Source: Bacillus pinisoli (GTDB taxonomy: Bacteria; Bacillota; Bacilli; Bacillales; SA4). From it: DNA of 64,000 nucleotides. Position numbers and translations under genes: made by a program. The notes beneath the pieces are model-generated. The model saw nothing but the letters and a program-made list of their open reading frames with translations, had not been told where the DNA came from and did no database searches. The DNA lies in the NCBI RefSeq assembly GCF_023036475.1, contig NZ_JAJQKI010000001.1:310001-374000 (forward strand), read 5' to 3'. Positions 34,749-42,752 of this stretch are shown here, piece after piece. Numbering within the stretch: the first letter of the stretch is position 1; each line of letters opens with the position of its first letter.

Positions 34749-35911
34749 AGCAATATTTACAAGATTATAAATGGACAACAGATTCTCCTTTACCAGTTAC
34801 ATGGGGAAAAAAAGCGGAGGTTGTTCTACACTCTCCTTCACTTACAACACATTCCCTGTCCATTACCCAAACAGAGAAAATCCAGCCTTTAGTTGGAATC
34901 ATTACTAGTAATCATAAAACTAGAGGTTTTGCAGGAAATGCTGCTGCTTTTCAACGTATTCAATTGGCCCTTCAACAAACCGGAGGGCTTTCTTATGTTT
35001 TTACCCCAAGTGAATGGAGGCATGACGAAGTTACTGGCTATGTCTATGACTTTCGTCAAAATAAATGGGTGGAAGGTCATTTTCCTATACCAGATCTCGT
35101 ATACAATCGAATTCCCTTTCGAGCCCAAGAACAATTTGATGACGTCCAATATGTAAAGGAATATTGTCAACTTCAGAATATCCCTTACTTTAATGACTCG
35201 TTTTTAAGAAAGGAACAGGTTTTTCAGTGGCTCTCACAAAACCCAGCGTTATTACCACACTTACCAGAAACGAGAATTCTATCAAAGCTTGAAGACTTTC
35301 AATACATGGTGAAAAAATATGAACAGATCTACTTAAAACCAAGCAAAGGTAAAAAAGGGAAAGGAATATATGTAATTAACAAAAATGAACGCCAACTATG
35401 GAATGTGAAAACAGTCCAGGATTCACATCTAAACTTATCAATGGATACTCTTCTGGATGATTGGGTTCTTCCCACCATTACAAAGAACTATATTATCCAG
35501 CAGGCCATTTCTCCTTTGAAATGGAATGGTGCCAGGTTCGATTACCGAGTTCTCGTACACCGAAAGAATCAAGAGGAGTTTATCGTTAGTGGAATTGGGG
35601 TTAGACAGTCACAGCTGCAAGACGTCACCACGCATGTACCGACTGGTGGAAAAATCATTTCCTTTCATGATCTTCCTTATCAAAAGGACAAAGAAGTAAT
35701 TACTTGGTTGGCAAATGAGGTTGGGCGATCTTTAGCACAGCATCTCCACATTGGAGAGTTTTCCATTGACATAGGCAAATGTAAAAAGGGAAATTTATAT
35801 GTCTTTGAAGTAAATTCAAAACCCATGGTTTTTGATGAAGATGATATTAGAAGAAATGGGTTGACGAATCTTATTTCGTATTTTGGCTTCCTCAATGAAA
35901 GCAGTAAGTAG
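34745..35911 (+). CDS. YheC/YheD family endospore coat-associated ATP-grasp protein (copy 4, short form)
   Basis: 388 residues with a short (~45 residue) N-terminal extension, then PLVGIITSNHKTRGFAGNAA, LVYNRIPFR, IYLKPSKGKKGKGIYVI, YIIQQAISPLKWNGARFDYR, GEFSIDIGKCKKGNLYVFEV and NSKPMVFDED. The C-terminal acidic cluster after the NSKP motif differs from the GR(K/A) seen in copies 2 and 3. Coupled to copy 3. It is followed by yheE, which in B. subtilis neighbours yheD/yheC. Confidence 0.85.
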   Translation: MKQYLQDYKWTTDSPLPVTWGKKAEVVLHSPSLTTHSLSITQTEKIQPLVGIITSNHKTRGFAGNAAAFQRIQLALQQTGGLSYVFTPSEWRHDEVTGYVYDFRQNKWVEGHFPIPDLVYNRIPFRAQEQFDDVQYVKEYCQLQNIPYFNDSFLRKEQVFQWLSQNPALLPHLPETRILSKLEDFQYMVKKYEQIYLKPSKGKKGKGIYVINKNERQLWNVKTVQDSHLNLSMDTLLDDWVLPTITKNYIIQQAISPLKWNGARFDYRVLVHRKNQEEFIVSGIGVRQSQLQDVTTHVPTGGKIISFHDLPYQKDKEVITWLANEVGRSLAQHLHIGEFSIDIGKCKKGNLYVFEVNSKPMVFDEDDIRRNGLTNLISYFGFLNESSK

Positions 35912-35971
35912 TAAACAACGTTAGACATTCATGTTATGCTAGAGTTAAAACTAATCAAGGAAGCGATTGCC

Positions 35972-36184
35972 ATGTTATCTCATTTCACGTATAAACCTTT
36001 ATTCAAGGATCAATCCTTACCCGGATGGATGATTCGCTTTTACTTTAAAGGTAATTTCTATGAAGCAACTTATCAAAAAGATGGAACGATACTCTGGAAG
36101 GACGCTACTCCATCGGCTGATGATTTAGAGAAAGTCATTTCTCAAATACATGAGCTCATGCTTTATCATGTTTATGATTCTTAA
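35972..36184 (+). CDS. yheE: YheE-like small protein
   Basis: 70 residues from ATG 35972 (AAGGAAGCG upstream); an in-frame ATG at 35936 lacks a site. Sequence MLSHFTYKPLFKDQSLPGWM, a beta-rich middle (FYFKGNFYEATYQKDGTILW) and the C-terminus ISQIHELMLYHVYDS match the YheE family of Bacillus (about 72 residues). Location after the yheC/yheD-like genes agrees. No known function. Confidence 0.75.
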   Translation: MLSHFTYKPLFKDQSLPGWMIRFYFKGNFYEATYQKDGTILWKDATPSADDLEKVISQIHELMLYHVYDS

Positions 36185-36233
36185 GGATGAAACCTCTTCA
36201 TTTTACACAAGTTATGAATGAGGAGGGATACTC

Positions 36234-36413
36234 ATGAAATTTAGAGATGATCTTAAAAATGAAGGAAAAGATATTGCCTATCTGGATGTAGATCGTATGA
36301 TTAATGAAGGATTATCGGGCGGTTCTGTCCATCAACGAGGAGATATGGCAAATATTGAACCAACCATTGACTTGCCAAAAGAAGAGCCCCCACATTCAAA
36401 TAATGTGCAGTAA
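36234..36413 (+). CDS. Small acidic hypothetical protein, 59 aa
   Basis: ATG 36234 lies behind GAGGAGGGA. The product is soluble and polar, with YLDVDRMINEGLSGGSVHQR in the middle and a proline/glutamate-rich end (DLPKEEPPHSNN). I recall similar short proteins in Bacillus but no name or function. It lies 50 bp behind yheE on the same strand and ahead of a clear terminator, so it may be co-transcribed with yheE. Confidence 0.6.
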   Translation: MKFRDDLKNEGKDIAYLDVDRMINEGLSGGSVHQRGDMANIEPTIDLPKEEPPHSNNVQ

Positions 36414-36417
36414 AAGT

Positions 36418-36450
36418 GAAATAGCTTGGATCCCAAGCTATTTTTTGTTC
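36418..36450 (+). terminator. Terminator after the 59-aa gene
   Basis: AAATAGCTTGG / CCAAGCTATTT with a 3-nt loop, followed by TTTTTTG. Confidence 0.8.
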
Positions 36451-36510
36451 TACTTGCATACATATACCTATTAAGCTGCACTTCATTTACAAAACTATTT
36501 AACTTTAGTT

Positions 36511-36681
36511 TCATTTGTTGTTTTGATTTGTTTTCCCTCTGAAATTTTGATGATACCGATCGATCATTAAGCCTTGGAAATGTCTAAGGACTACATGATA
36601 ATCTTCAGGACCGCTCTTATTTATTGATTTCTTGCCGACGCTCTCATGTTGAATTTTTTTAATTCTAATGACCTCTCTCAT
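36511..36681 (-). CDS. Possible small basic protein, 56 aa
   Basis: Minus-strand frame from ATG 36681 (another in-frame ATG at 36687) behind GGGAAGAGG. It encodes MREVIRIKKIQHESVGKKSI and, further on, GPEDYHVVLRHFQGLMIDRY, a well-mixed charged/hydrophobic composition typical of a real protein. Good ribosome site; no homologue recognised. It fills part of the otherwise empty gap 36414-36985. Confidence 0.5.
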   Translation of the reverse strand: MREVIRIKKIQHESVGKKSINKSGPEDYHVVLRHFQGLMIDRYHQNFRGKTNQNNK

Positions 36682-36885
36682 TCCCATACACCTCTTCCCT
36701 TTTACTATTTTATATGTGTAATTATCGTGATAAGTAACTAAATTACTTATAAATGATTGATATGCCTAGTACATATATGTATAAATTGTGTTAAAAGAAG
36801 TGTTCATTACTTATTAATCAGATCAACTGAAAAAGAGTGCGTTTCATTACACTAGTTATTAAAAAGTAGTATGCATAACAAATAA

Positions 36886-36938
36886 TAACCCGAACTTTAA
36901 GGTGAAGGTTTCATTTAATCACCTAATAGTTCGGGTTA
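36886..36938 (-). terminator. Long hairpin, probable terminator of the Gly-rich protein gene
   Basis: Outer stem TAACCCGAACT / AGTTCGGGTTA (11 bp) and inner stem GGTGA / TCACC; downstream on the minus strand the sequence is T-rich (TTATTATTTG). Confidence 0.6.
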
Positions 36939-36985
36939 ATAAATAGCCGGGAATATGCCCCAGCCTCAATCATTATTCATCTATA

Positions 36986-37309
36986 TTATCGAGGGCCAAA
37001 TCCTGGGTAACCATAACCTGGTCCATATCCTCCGCCTGGATAGCCAAAGCCAGTTCCTGGATATCCTGAACCGTATCCAACGCCAGGGCCAAATCCTTGA
37101 CCATAACCAGGTCCTCCATATCCTACTCCTGGTCCACCGAAACCTGGCCCGCCAAATCCACCATAACCATAATTGGGGCCATCAAGTAACTCTCCTCCTA
37201 GAAAGCCCAGTCCTGCTCCAATTAAACCTGTTGTTAAAGGACCAAAACCTCCTAGCCCTCCATGTCTTTGCTGCATAGGTGCTTGATACATTTGTCTATT
37301 TCGATACAT
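36986..37309 (-). CDS. Glycine/tyrosine/proline-rich protein, possibly spore-associated
   Basis: 107 residues. The N-terminal 25 residues are polar (MYRNRQMYQAPMQQRHGG), then comes a short Gly-rich hydrophobic part and from about residue 45 a tail of GYGG, GFGG, PGYG and GYP repeats. Low-complexity Gly/Tyr proteins like this occur in Bacillus coat or exosporium layers; that role here is inference from composition and from nearby spore genes. GGGGAAC precedes the ATG. The antisense strand is also open but is a shadow. Confidence 0.6.
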   Translation of the reverse strand: MYRNRQMYQAPMQQRHGGLGGFGPLTTGLIGAGLGFLGGELLDGPNYGYGGFGGPGFGGPGVGYGGPGYGQGFGPGVGYGSGYPGTGFGYPGGGYGPGYGYPGFGPR

Positions 37310-37560
37310 TGAACAGTTCCCCTTTCTGTCTATCGTACTGTTTTCACCTCTACAGCCTATGGAGAAAAAGCTTATTTCGATTGGGCTAATAAACCATTCG
37401 CATATTGATTAAGTAAGACGCCTAGTCTGAGTAAAGGAATAAAACTGCATTCTAGATATGTTTCGCAAGCTAAAGAGCAGAAAGATTTTTATTTCATTTT
37501 TGTAGTTGTTATAATAAGGCTAACAAGAATGAGTACTAAACAGGTAAAGGATAATGGACT

Positions 37561-38451
37561 ATGCTTGATAAATTAAAAAGACAATTCCCTAGCTTGCTTG
37601 TTCATGAAGAAGTTCTATTTCATGATCAATACACCTATTTTCAGATGGATGACGGACAGTATCTTTCTATTGATAAAGAAGAACTATCCGAAAAGGATAT
37701 TACTTTACTCTCAATATTTCTAACACCCATTTTACATACTCAAGAACAATCAACTGAAATAAATTTATGGAAGAACTACCTTCTTAGTAGGGACAATCCT
37801 TCCTATCAAAAATTACTAAATTTATATGATAAAAACAGTATGTTTCGCCTCATTCATTTTCACTTACATACGCCAGTTGAGCAAACACCATTCGAAGAAG
37901 CCGTTTCTTCTTTATCAATAAGCTCTCCTCTCGTTCTTTGGATATCAGAAAGTGGCGGTGTTTTGATTGAGCAGATTAAACAAGAATTTATATCTTTAGA
38001 AGACCTAAGGGATTTACAGAATGCAATAACAACTGACTTTTATACTGATTTACATCTATTCGTCGGGAAGCCATTTTCCATCTCAGAGTCTATTTCTCAG
38101 CAATACCACTGGGAATCTATAAGCTTTAAGCAGTCTAGAGAAATCATAAACAATCGTAACATCTATCGGTTTTATGAGATGATCCCTTATTCTCTTTTAA
38201 GGGAGTCTAATGAAGAGGCAAAAAACAAACTACAGTCCCTGTTACTCGGTATCCCAGAAAATGAACTTGAATCCATTAAAGTTTTTATTGAAAATGGGTT
38301 AAATGTCTCTCTTGCAGCAAAAAAACTTTTTATGCACCGTAACAGCCTGCAATATCGAGTAGAAAAGTTCATAGAGAAAACAGGAGTTGATATTAAATCG
38401 TTTGAAGGTGCCCTTGTTATTTATCTAGCTATTTTAGGTAGTAATCAGTAG
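37561..38451 (+). CDS. PucR/CdaR-like transcriptional regulator
   Basis: 296 residues. The C-terminal ~60 residues (FIENGLNVSLAAKKLFMHRNSLQYRVEKFIEKTG) are the PucR-type helix-turn-helix (HTH_30) of sugar-diacid and purine regulators. The rest (about 1-230) is a poorly conserved sensor part without a recognisable ligand domain. AAAGG is about 10 bases before the ATG. It lies just upstream of msmX, the shared sugar-transport ATPase, in the same direction with a 122-bp gap; a regulatory link is plausible but unproven. Confidence 0.75.
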   Translation: MLDKLKRQFPSLLVHEEVLFHDQYTYFQMDDGQYLSIDKEELSEKDITLLSIFLTPILHTQEQSTEINLWKNYLLSRDNPSYQKLLNLYDKNSMFRLIHFHLHTPVEQTPFEEAVSSLSISSPLVLWISESGGVLIEQIKQEFISLEDLRDLQNAITTDFYTDLHLFVGKPFSISESISQQYHWESISFKQSREIINNRNIYRFYEMIPYSLLRESNEEAKNKLQSLLLGIPENELESIKVFIENGLNVSLAAKKLFMHRNSLQYRVEKFIEKTGVDIKSFEGALVIYLAILGSNQ

Positions 38452-38573
38452 CATTCGTCTTTATGCCCAAAATGAAAGCGTATTTTTTGTGCATGTTTTA
38501 CATTCTCCTATTATCCTCAATTGGGTAGAATGAACGTAGATAATGAAACAAGTTTTAGGAGGATGACGATAAA

Positions 38574-39671
38574 ATGGCTGAACTTCGTTTAGAAAATATT
38601 TATAAAATTTATGATAATAAAGTAACTGCTGTTACAGATTTTAATCTTCACATTCAAGATAAGGAATTTATCGTATTCGTTGGTCCATCAGGTTGTGGTA
38701 AATCAACGACACTTCGTATGATCGCAGGTCTTGAAGAAATCTCAAAGGGTGATTTTTTCATTGATGAGCGTCGTGTAAACGATGTTGCTCCAAAAGACCG
38801 TGATATTGCCATGGTATTCCAAAACTATGCCTTATACCCACATATGAACGTGTATGATAATATGGCATTTGGACTAAAGCTACGTAAAATTCCTAAGGAT
38901 GAGATTGACCGTCGTGTAAAGGAAGCTGCTAAAATCTTAGGTTTAGAACAATACTTAGACCGTAAGCCTAAAGCTCTTTCTGGTGGTCAACGTCAGCGTG
39001 TTGCACTAGGACGTGCGATCGTTCGTGATGCTAAGGTATTCTTAATGGACGAACCTTTATCTAACCTAGATGCAAAGCTTCGTGTGCAAATGCGTGCTGA
39101 GATTACAAAACTTCATAACAGACTTCAAACAACAACTATTTATGTAACGCATGACCAAACTGAAGCGATGACAATGGCGACTCGCCTAGTTGTTATGAAG
39201 GATGGAATTATTCAGCAAGTTGGAGCTCCAAAGGAAGTTTATGATAAGCCAGAAAACATTTTCGTAGCTGGTTTTATCGGCTCACCTGCAATGAACTTCT
39301 TTACAGGTACATTACTTGACGGACAATTTAAAATTGGTGATGTTACTGTTAAAGTTCCTGAAGGTAAAATGAAAACTTTACGTGAGCAAGGTTATGTAAA
39401 TAAAGAAGTGGTATTAGGTATTAGACCTGAAGATATTCACGATGAGCCTGTATTTATCCAATCATCTAACGATACAAAAATTACAGCTAAAATCGAAGTG
39501 GCCGAGTTAATGGGTGCAGAGACGATGCTATATTCTAGTCTCCATGGTTCTGACTTCGTAGCTCGTGTTGATTCTCGTACAGATATCAAATCTAATCAAG
39601 AAATCGAGTTAGCATTCGATATGAACAAATCTCATTTCTTTGATAAAGATTCAGAGCTAAGAATTAGATAG
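38574..39671 (+). CDS. msmX: MsmX, shared sugar ABC transporter ATP-binding protein
   Basis: 365 residues, as in B. subtilis MsmX. Walker [10 protein letters not shown] (37-45), Q-loop [11 protein letters not shown], signature [18 protein letters not shown] near 134, Walker [16 protein letters not shown]-loop THDQTEAMT, then the C-terminal TOBE/regulatory domain (about 240-365) of the MalK/UgpC subfamily. MsmX energises several oligosaccharide importers whose operons lack an ATPase, which fits its standalone position. AGGAGGATGACG precedes the ATG. Terminator at 39681. Confidence 0.9.
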   Translation: MAELRLENIYKIYDNKVTAVTDFNLHIQDKEFIVFVGPSGCGKSTTLRMIAGLEEISKGDFFIDERRVNDVAPKDRDIAMVFQNYALYPHMNVYDNMAFGLKLRKIPKDEIDRRVKEAAKILGLEQYLDRKPKALSGGQRQRVALGRAIVRDAKVFLMDEPLSNLDAKLRVQMRAEITKLHNRLQTTTIYVTHDQTEAMTMATRLVVMKDGIIQQVGAPKEVYDKPENIFVAGFIGSPAMNFFTGTLLDGQFKIGDVTVKVPEGKMKTLREQGYVNKEVVLGIRPEDIHDEPVFIQSSNDTKITAKIEVAELMGAETMLYSSLHGSDFVARVDSRTDIKSNQEIELAFDMNKSHFFDKDSELRIR

Positions 39672-39680
39672 GTACTAACA

Positions 39681-39715
39681 AAAAGCCTGTGAGTTTTATG
39701 AACTCACAGGCTTTT
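39681..39715. terminator. Terminator between msmX and the zinc-ribbon gene
   Basis: 15-bp perfect stem AAAAGCCTGTGAGTT / AACTCACAGGCTTTT with TTATG loop; serves both converging genes. Confidence 0.85.
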
Positions 39716-39716
39716 G

Positions 39717-39959
39717 TTATTCCTGTATAAACACGACTTGATCTTCAACACATTGTGAACAGAACAAAAGGTGCGGACATTGGTTCAACTGCAATGTTTG
39801 TCCATATCCATCTATTTGCTTCATTCCGTCAATCTCCATATAAGGGCTATAGTCATCAAAGTAATCCATCACTCTCCCCTTATCTTCCATCACTCTTTCA
39901 CACTTCGGACAGGATGCTGTTGAAGCTTCCAACCCATTACATAAAGGACACACTCCCAT
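39717..39959 (-). CDS. Small protein with zinc-ribbon-like cysteine pairs, 80 aa
   Basis: 80 residues from ATG 39959 (MGVCPLCNG), with GAGG 9 bases upstream. Several in-frame ATGs lie further up, so the start is uncertain by up to ten residues. Cysteine pairs CPLC and CPKC (residues 4-7 and about 17-20), plus CPHLLFCSQC near the C-terminus, suggest two zinc sites. The middle (VMDYFDDYSPYMEIDGMKQI) is acidic. Not recognised by name. Divergent from the SASP gene. Confidence 0.6.
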   Translation of the reverse strand: MGVCPLCNGLEASTASCPKCERVMEDKGRVMDYFDDYSPYMEIDGMKQIDGYGQTLQLNQCPHLLFCSQCVEDQVVFIQE

Positions 39960-40120
39960 TTTCATCAACCTCATTTTCATGGAAAATTTTGAACGTATAT
40001 TTATGTGTAATTTACAGATGCTAAAATCAATCACCTTTACTGATAGTTTCACGGTTCTCACATCATATTATGTACCAAATAAAAGTAAAGGATTTGGAAA
40101 GAATTTCTTAATAAAAAAGT

Positions 40121-40150
40121 TGAATAATTAACTCAAAACGAAACATACTA
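40121..40150 (+). promoter_or_regulatory. SigG-type promoter of the SASP gene
   Basis: TGAATA (40121-40126) and CATACTA (40144-40150) are exact SigG consensus hexamer/heptamer with a 17-bp spacer, expected for a forespore-specific SASP gene. Confidence 0.8.
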
Positions 40151-40195
40151 ACAAATGTAAACACAACAAAGCAACAAACTTCAACACTTACTCAT

Positions 40196-40259
40196 TGGGT
40201 TAGAGCCTGGCGGCGACGGACATGCTCCGTATCTGGTTCAATTCCAGCTAACCCAACCA
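40196..40259 (+). ncRNA. tRNA-like structure with encoded CCA in the SASP leader
   Basis: A 64-nt fold read by eye. Acceptor stem TGGGTTA (40196-40202) pairs with TAACCCA (40249-40255), then A and CCA. D-like arm GCC-TGGC-GGC (40205-40214). Central arm ACGGA-CATGC-TCCGT (40216-40230). T arm CTGG-TTCAATT-CCAG (40233-40247), with the standard TTCAA..C loop pattern. The central loop is 5 nt (or 7 nt with a 4-bp stem) and lacks U33, and position 8 is G, so it is unlikely to decode. It lies between the SigG promoter and the SASP start, so it is part of that mRNA leader. Confidence 0.6.
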
Positions 40260-40290
40260 AAATAAATTCTATGAGGAGATGAATTACATC

Positions 40291-40503
40291 ATGGCATCTA
40301 ACAACAACAGCTCAAACCAACTATTAGTACCAGGAGTACAACAAGCACTTGATCAAATGAAGTATGAAATCGCTAACGAATTTGGTGTAAACCTTGGTGC
40401 AGACACTACTGCTCGTGCTAACGGTTCTGTAGGTGGAGAAATCACTAAGCGTTTAGTATCAATGGCTGAACAACAACTTGGTGGTTCTTACCAACAACGC
40501 TAA
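40291..40503 (+). CDS. Alpha/beta-type small acid-soluble spore protein
   Basis: 70 residues from ATG 40291 ([15 protein letters not shown]); an ATG at 40279 is in frame but falls at the AGGAG ribosome site. The SASP core is complete: [20 protein letters not shown], the GPR protease site in [20 protein letters not shown], and [16 protein letters not shown]. These proteins coat and protect spore DNA from UV and heat. SigG promoter at 40121 and terminator at 40525 frame a single-gene unit. The area corresponds to the sspB neighbourhood of B. subtilis, but paralogues cannot be told apart by sequence alone. Confidence 0.95.
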   Translation: MASNNNSSNQLLVPGVQQALDQMKYEIANEFGVNLGADTTARANGSVGGEITKRLVSMAEQQLGGSYQQR

Positions 40504-40524
40504 TAACAATTAAATAACATGGCT

Positions 40525-40552
40525 AAAATCCCAAGCTTAGGCTTGGGATTTT
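40525..40552 (+). terminator. Terminator of the SASP gene
   Basis: 12-bp stem AAAATCCCAAGC / GCTTGGGATTTT with TTAG loop, followed by CTTTTG. Confidence 0.8.
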
Positions 40553-40598
40553 CTTTTGAGCTTGATTGAAAAACATCGAAACGAAAGGAACAAAAACT

Positions 40599-41921
40599 AT
40601 GCGATTTATCTCTCTTTTTATAGCTATATTAACTATTTGTTACTTCCCTGCAAACCCAATTTCCCATGCAAAGTCTACATCAGAAATACGGAATATTATA
40701 TTGCTTATAGGTGATGGGATGGGACCACATTATACATCAGCCTATCGATACTATAGAGACAATAAAGCTACTCCTGAAGTAGAAAAGACTTCCTTTGATC
40801 TATTTTTAGTAGGAATGCAAATGACTTATCCACTTGATCCAGATGAGAACATTACCAATTCAGCAGCTGCTGGAACCGCACTCTTTACTGGACATAAAAC
40901 ATATAACAATGCTATTGGCGTTGATCACCTAGGAAACACGTTAAAAACTGTGTTAGAGAAAGCAAAGGAAGAAAATAAATCAACTGGACTCGTCGTCACT
41001 TCTCAATTGACTCATGCGACTCCTGCTTCTTTCGGAGCCCATAACCTTCATCGAAAAAATATGAAAGACATCGCTGACCAGTATTTTGATGAAAAAATTA
41101 ATGGAGTTCATAAAATAGATGTGCTACTGGGTGGAGGGAAGAACTACTTTCATCGCAAGGATAGAAATCTCATTCAAGAATTTAGAAAGGATGGATATAG
41201 TTATGTAACAAATTCACATGAACTATTGCAGGATCAGAGTAATCAAGTACTTGGCCTATTCTCTGCTGAAGAAATGCCTAAAATGATTGACCGTCATGCA
41301 AATATTCCTTCATTAAGAGAAATGACCATATCCGCAATTGATCGATTAAACCACAATAAAAATGGATTCTTCCTAATGGTCGAAGGCAGTCAAATCGACT
41401 TTGCTGGTCATGATCAAGATATTGTGGCAGCTATGAGTGAGATGGAAGATTTTGAAGAAGCGTTTAAAGCTGCCATTGAATTCGCTCAAGTAGACCAACA
41501 TACACTAGTAATCGCTACAGCTGACCATTCTACTGGCGGTTTTACAATCGGGGCTAACGACATATATAATTGGTTTCCAGAACCAATAAAAGCCGCTAAG
41601 CGCACTCCTGATTATATAGCAAAGAAGATACTTCAGGAGAATGAAGTAGATGAAATTTTAGAAGATTATATCGACTTCACCCTGACTAAAAAGGAACTTA
41701 AAGCAATTAGAAAAGCGGCAAAATCAAAGGATATAGATCGTGTCGATCAAGCCATAGAGGATATTTTCACTGCTAGAACGAATACAGGATGGACGACTGA
41801 GGCCCATACTGGTGAAGATGTACCTATATACGCTTATGGGCCATACTCTGAACAATTACATGGGCAGATAAATAATACCGAGATTGCTAAGTTACTTTTT
41901 AATGTCTTAGAAAACAAATAA
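40599..41921 (+). CDS. Alkaline phosphatase, secreted
   Basis: 440 residues from ATG 40599 behind AAAGGAAC; an upstream in-frame TTG at 40566 has no site. Sec signal peptide at about 1-25 (ISHA cleavage). Metal-site motifs: LLIGDGMGP near 36, NSAAAGTALFTGHKT with the nucleophile Ser near 90, LTHATPASFGAH, VEGSQIDFAGH, TADHSTGG, and the late EAHTGEDVP. The residue before the nucleophile is Asn instead of the usual Asp. Releases phosphate from esters outside the cell. The phosphonate-type transporter next to it suggests a phosphorus-scavenging locus. Confidence 0.92.
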   Translation: MRFISLFIAILTICYFPANPISHAKSTSEIRNIILLIGDGMGPHYTSAYRYYRDNKATPEVEKTSFDLFLVGMQMTYPLDPDENITNSAAAGTALFTGHKTYNNAIGVDHLGNTLKTVLEKAKEENKSTGLVVTSQLTHATPASFGAHNLHRKNMKDIADQYFDEKINGVHKIDVLLGGGKNYFHRKDRNLIQEFRKDGYSYVTNSHELLQDQSNQVLGLFSAEEMPKMIDRHANIPSLREMTISAIDRLNHNKNGFFLMVEGSQIDFAGHDQDIVAAMSEMEDFEEAFKAAIEFAQVDQHTLVIATADHSTGGFTIGANDIYNWFPEPIKAAKRTPDYIAKKILQENEVDEILEDYIDFTLTKKELKAIRKAAKSKDIDRVDQAIEDIFTARTNTGWTTEAHTGEDVPIYAYGPYSEQLHGQINNTEIAKLLFNVLENK

Positions 41922-41961
41922 AAAAAGGTGTTAAATTCCTCTCAGAATTTAACACCTTTTT
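41922..41961. terminator. Terminator between alkaline phosphatase and phnE2
   Basis: 17-bp stem AAAAAGGTGTTAAATTC / GAATTTAACACCTTTTT with a 6-nt loop; serves both converging units. Confidence 0.85.
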
Positions 41962-41963
41962 CC

Positions 41964-42752
41964 TTATACAATTCTTCTTCTAATTTTTCCAGAAATTAAG
42001 TCCATGATGGTTACGACAATAATGATGATAATTAACATCATCCCTACTTGCTCCCAGTTACGTTGCATAGATGCAATAATTAGTGGAGCACCGATTCCTC
42101 CTGCTCCTACAACCCCTAGAATCGTAGATGATCGAACATCAATCTCATAACGATACATAGCGTATGAAGAGAATTCTGGGATTACTTGTGGAATAACACC
42201 ATACCACATGACCTGTATTCGATTCGCACCATTTGCTTTTAACGCTTCGATTACCTTCATGTCAATGGATTCAATAACTTCTGAGTAAAGCTTTCCAAGC
42301 ATTCCGATTGAGTGAATTCCTACGGCTAACACCCCTGCATAAGGACCCATCCCAACAGCTGCTACAAATATAATTGCTAACATAATTTCTGGGAAAGCAC
42401 GAATTCCATTTAGTATCCATTTCCCTAGACCTGACACCTTAGACATATTTCTAGCCGCTAAAAACCCAAATGGAACAGCCAGTACGGTAGCAATTAAGGT
42501 ACCTGCATAAGCAATTGCTACAGTTTCAAACATGTAATATAGATATTCTGGGACTTTCGCTAAAACTTCTGGATCAAAGAAAGGCTCCCAGAAAAGACGT
42601 TTAAAAATAACTCCTGGACTAAGGGAAGATCCACGATAAGTTAAATCTGTCATCGTTAAGGCAATGTAATATAAATAAATTAATACAAGAGATATAAGGA
42701 TTACTTTCCACCAATTTTTCTTCGGTGGTCTAATTTCTCGAATGCTACTCAT
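41964..42752 (-). CDS. phnE: Phosphonate-type ABC transporter permease PhnE (second copy)
   Basis: 262 residues with six or so membrane helices and the BPD_transp_1 EAA loop (EALKANGANRIQVMWYGVIPQVIPE) near 168. VGAGGIGAPLI near 218 is typical of PhnE-type permeases. It is the last gene of a phnD-phnC-phnE-phnE set; its ATG shares one base with the stop of the first phnE. The two permeases presumably form a heterodimer in the membrane. Substrate (phosphonate, phosphite or phosphate ester) is not fixed by sequence. Confidence 0.9.
   Translation of the reverse strand: MSSIREIRPPKKNWWKVILISLVLIYLYYIALTMTDLTYRGSSLSPGVIFKRLFWEPFFDPEVLAKVPEYLYYMFETVAIAYAGTLIATVLAVPFGFLAARNMSKVSGLGKWILNGIRAFPEIMLAIIFVAAVGMGPYAGVLAVGIHSIGMLGKLYSEVIESIDMKVIEALKANGANRIQVMWYGVIPQVIPEFSSYAMYRYEIDVRSSTILGVVGAGGIGAPLIIASMQRNWEQVGMMLIIIIIVVTIMDLISGKIRRRIV

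Noticed and set aside
36955-37278. Plus-strand frame opposite the Gly-rich gene
   Set aside because: Shadow of the low-complexity minus-strand gene; no ribosome site.
38460-38573. CcpA cre site before msmX (TGAAAGCGTATTTT)
   Set aside because: Right half does not match the consensus; too weak to report.
40195-40260. Standard decoding tRNA gene
   Set aside because: Central loop lacks U33 and a usable anticodon layout, D arm is three base pairs, and it sits inside a SigG-transcribed leader.
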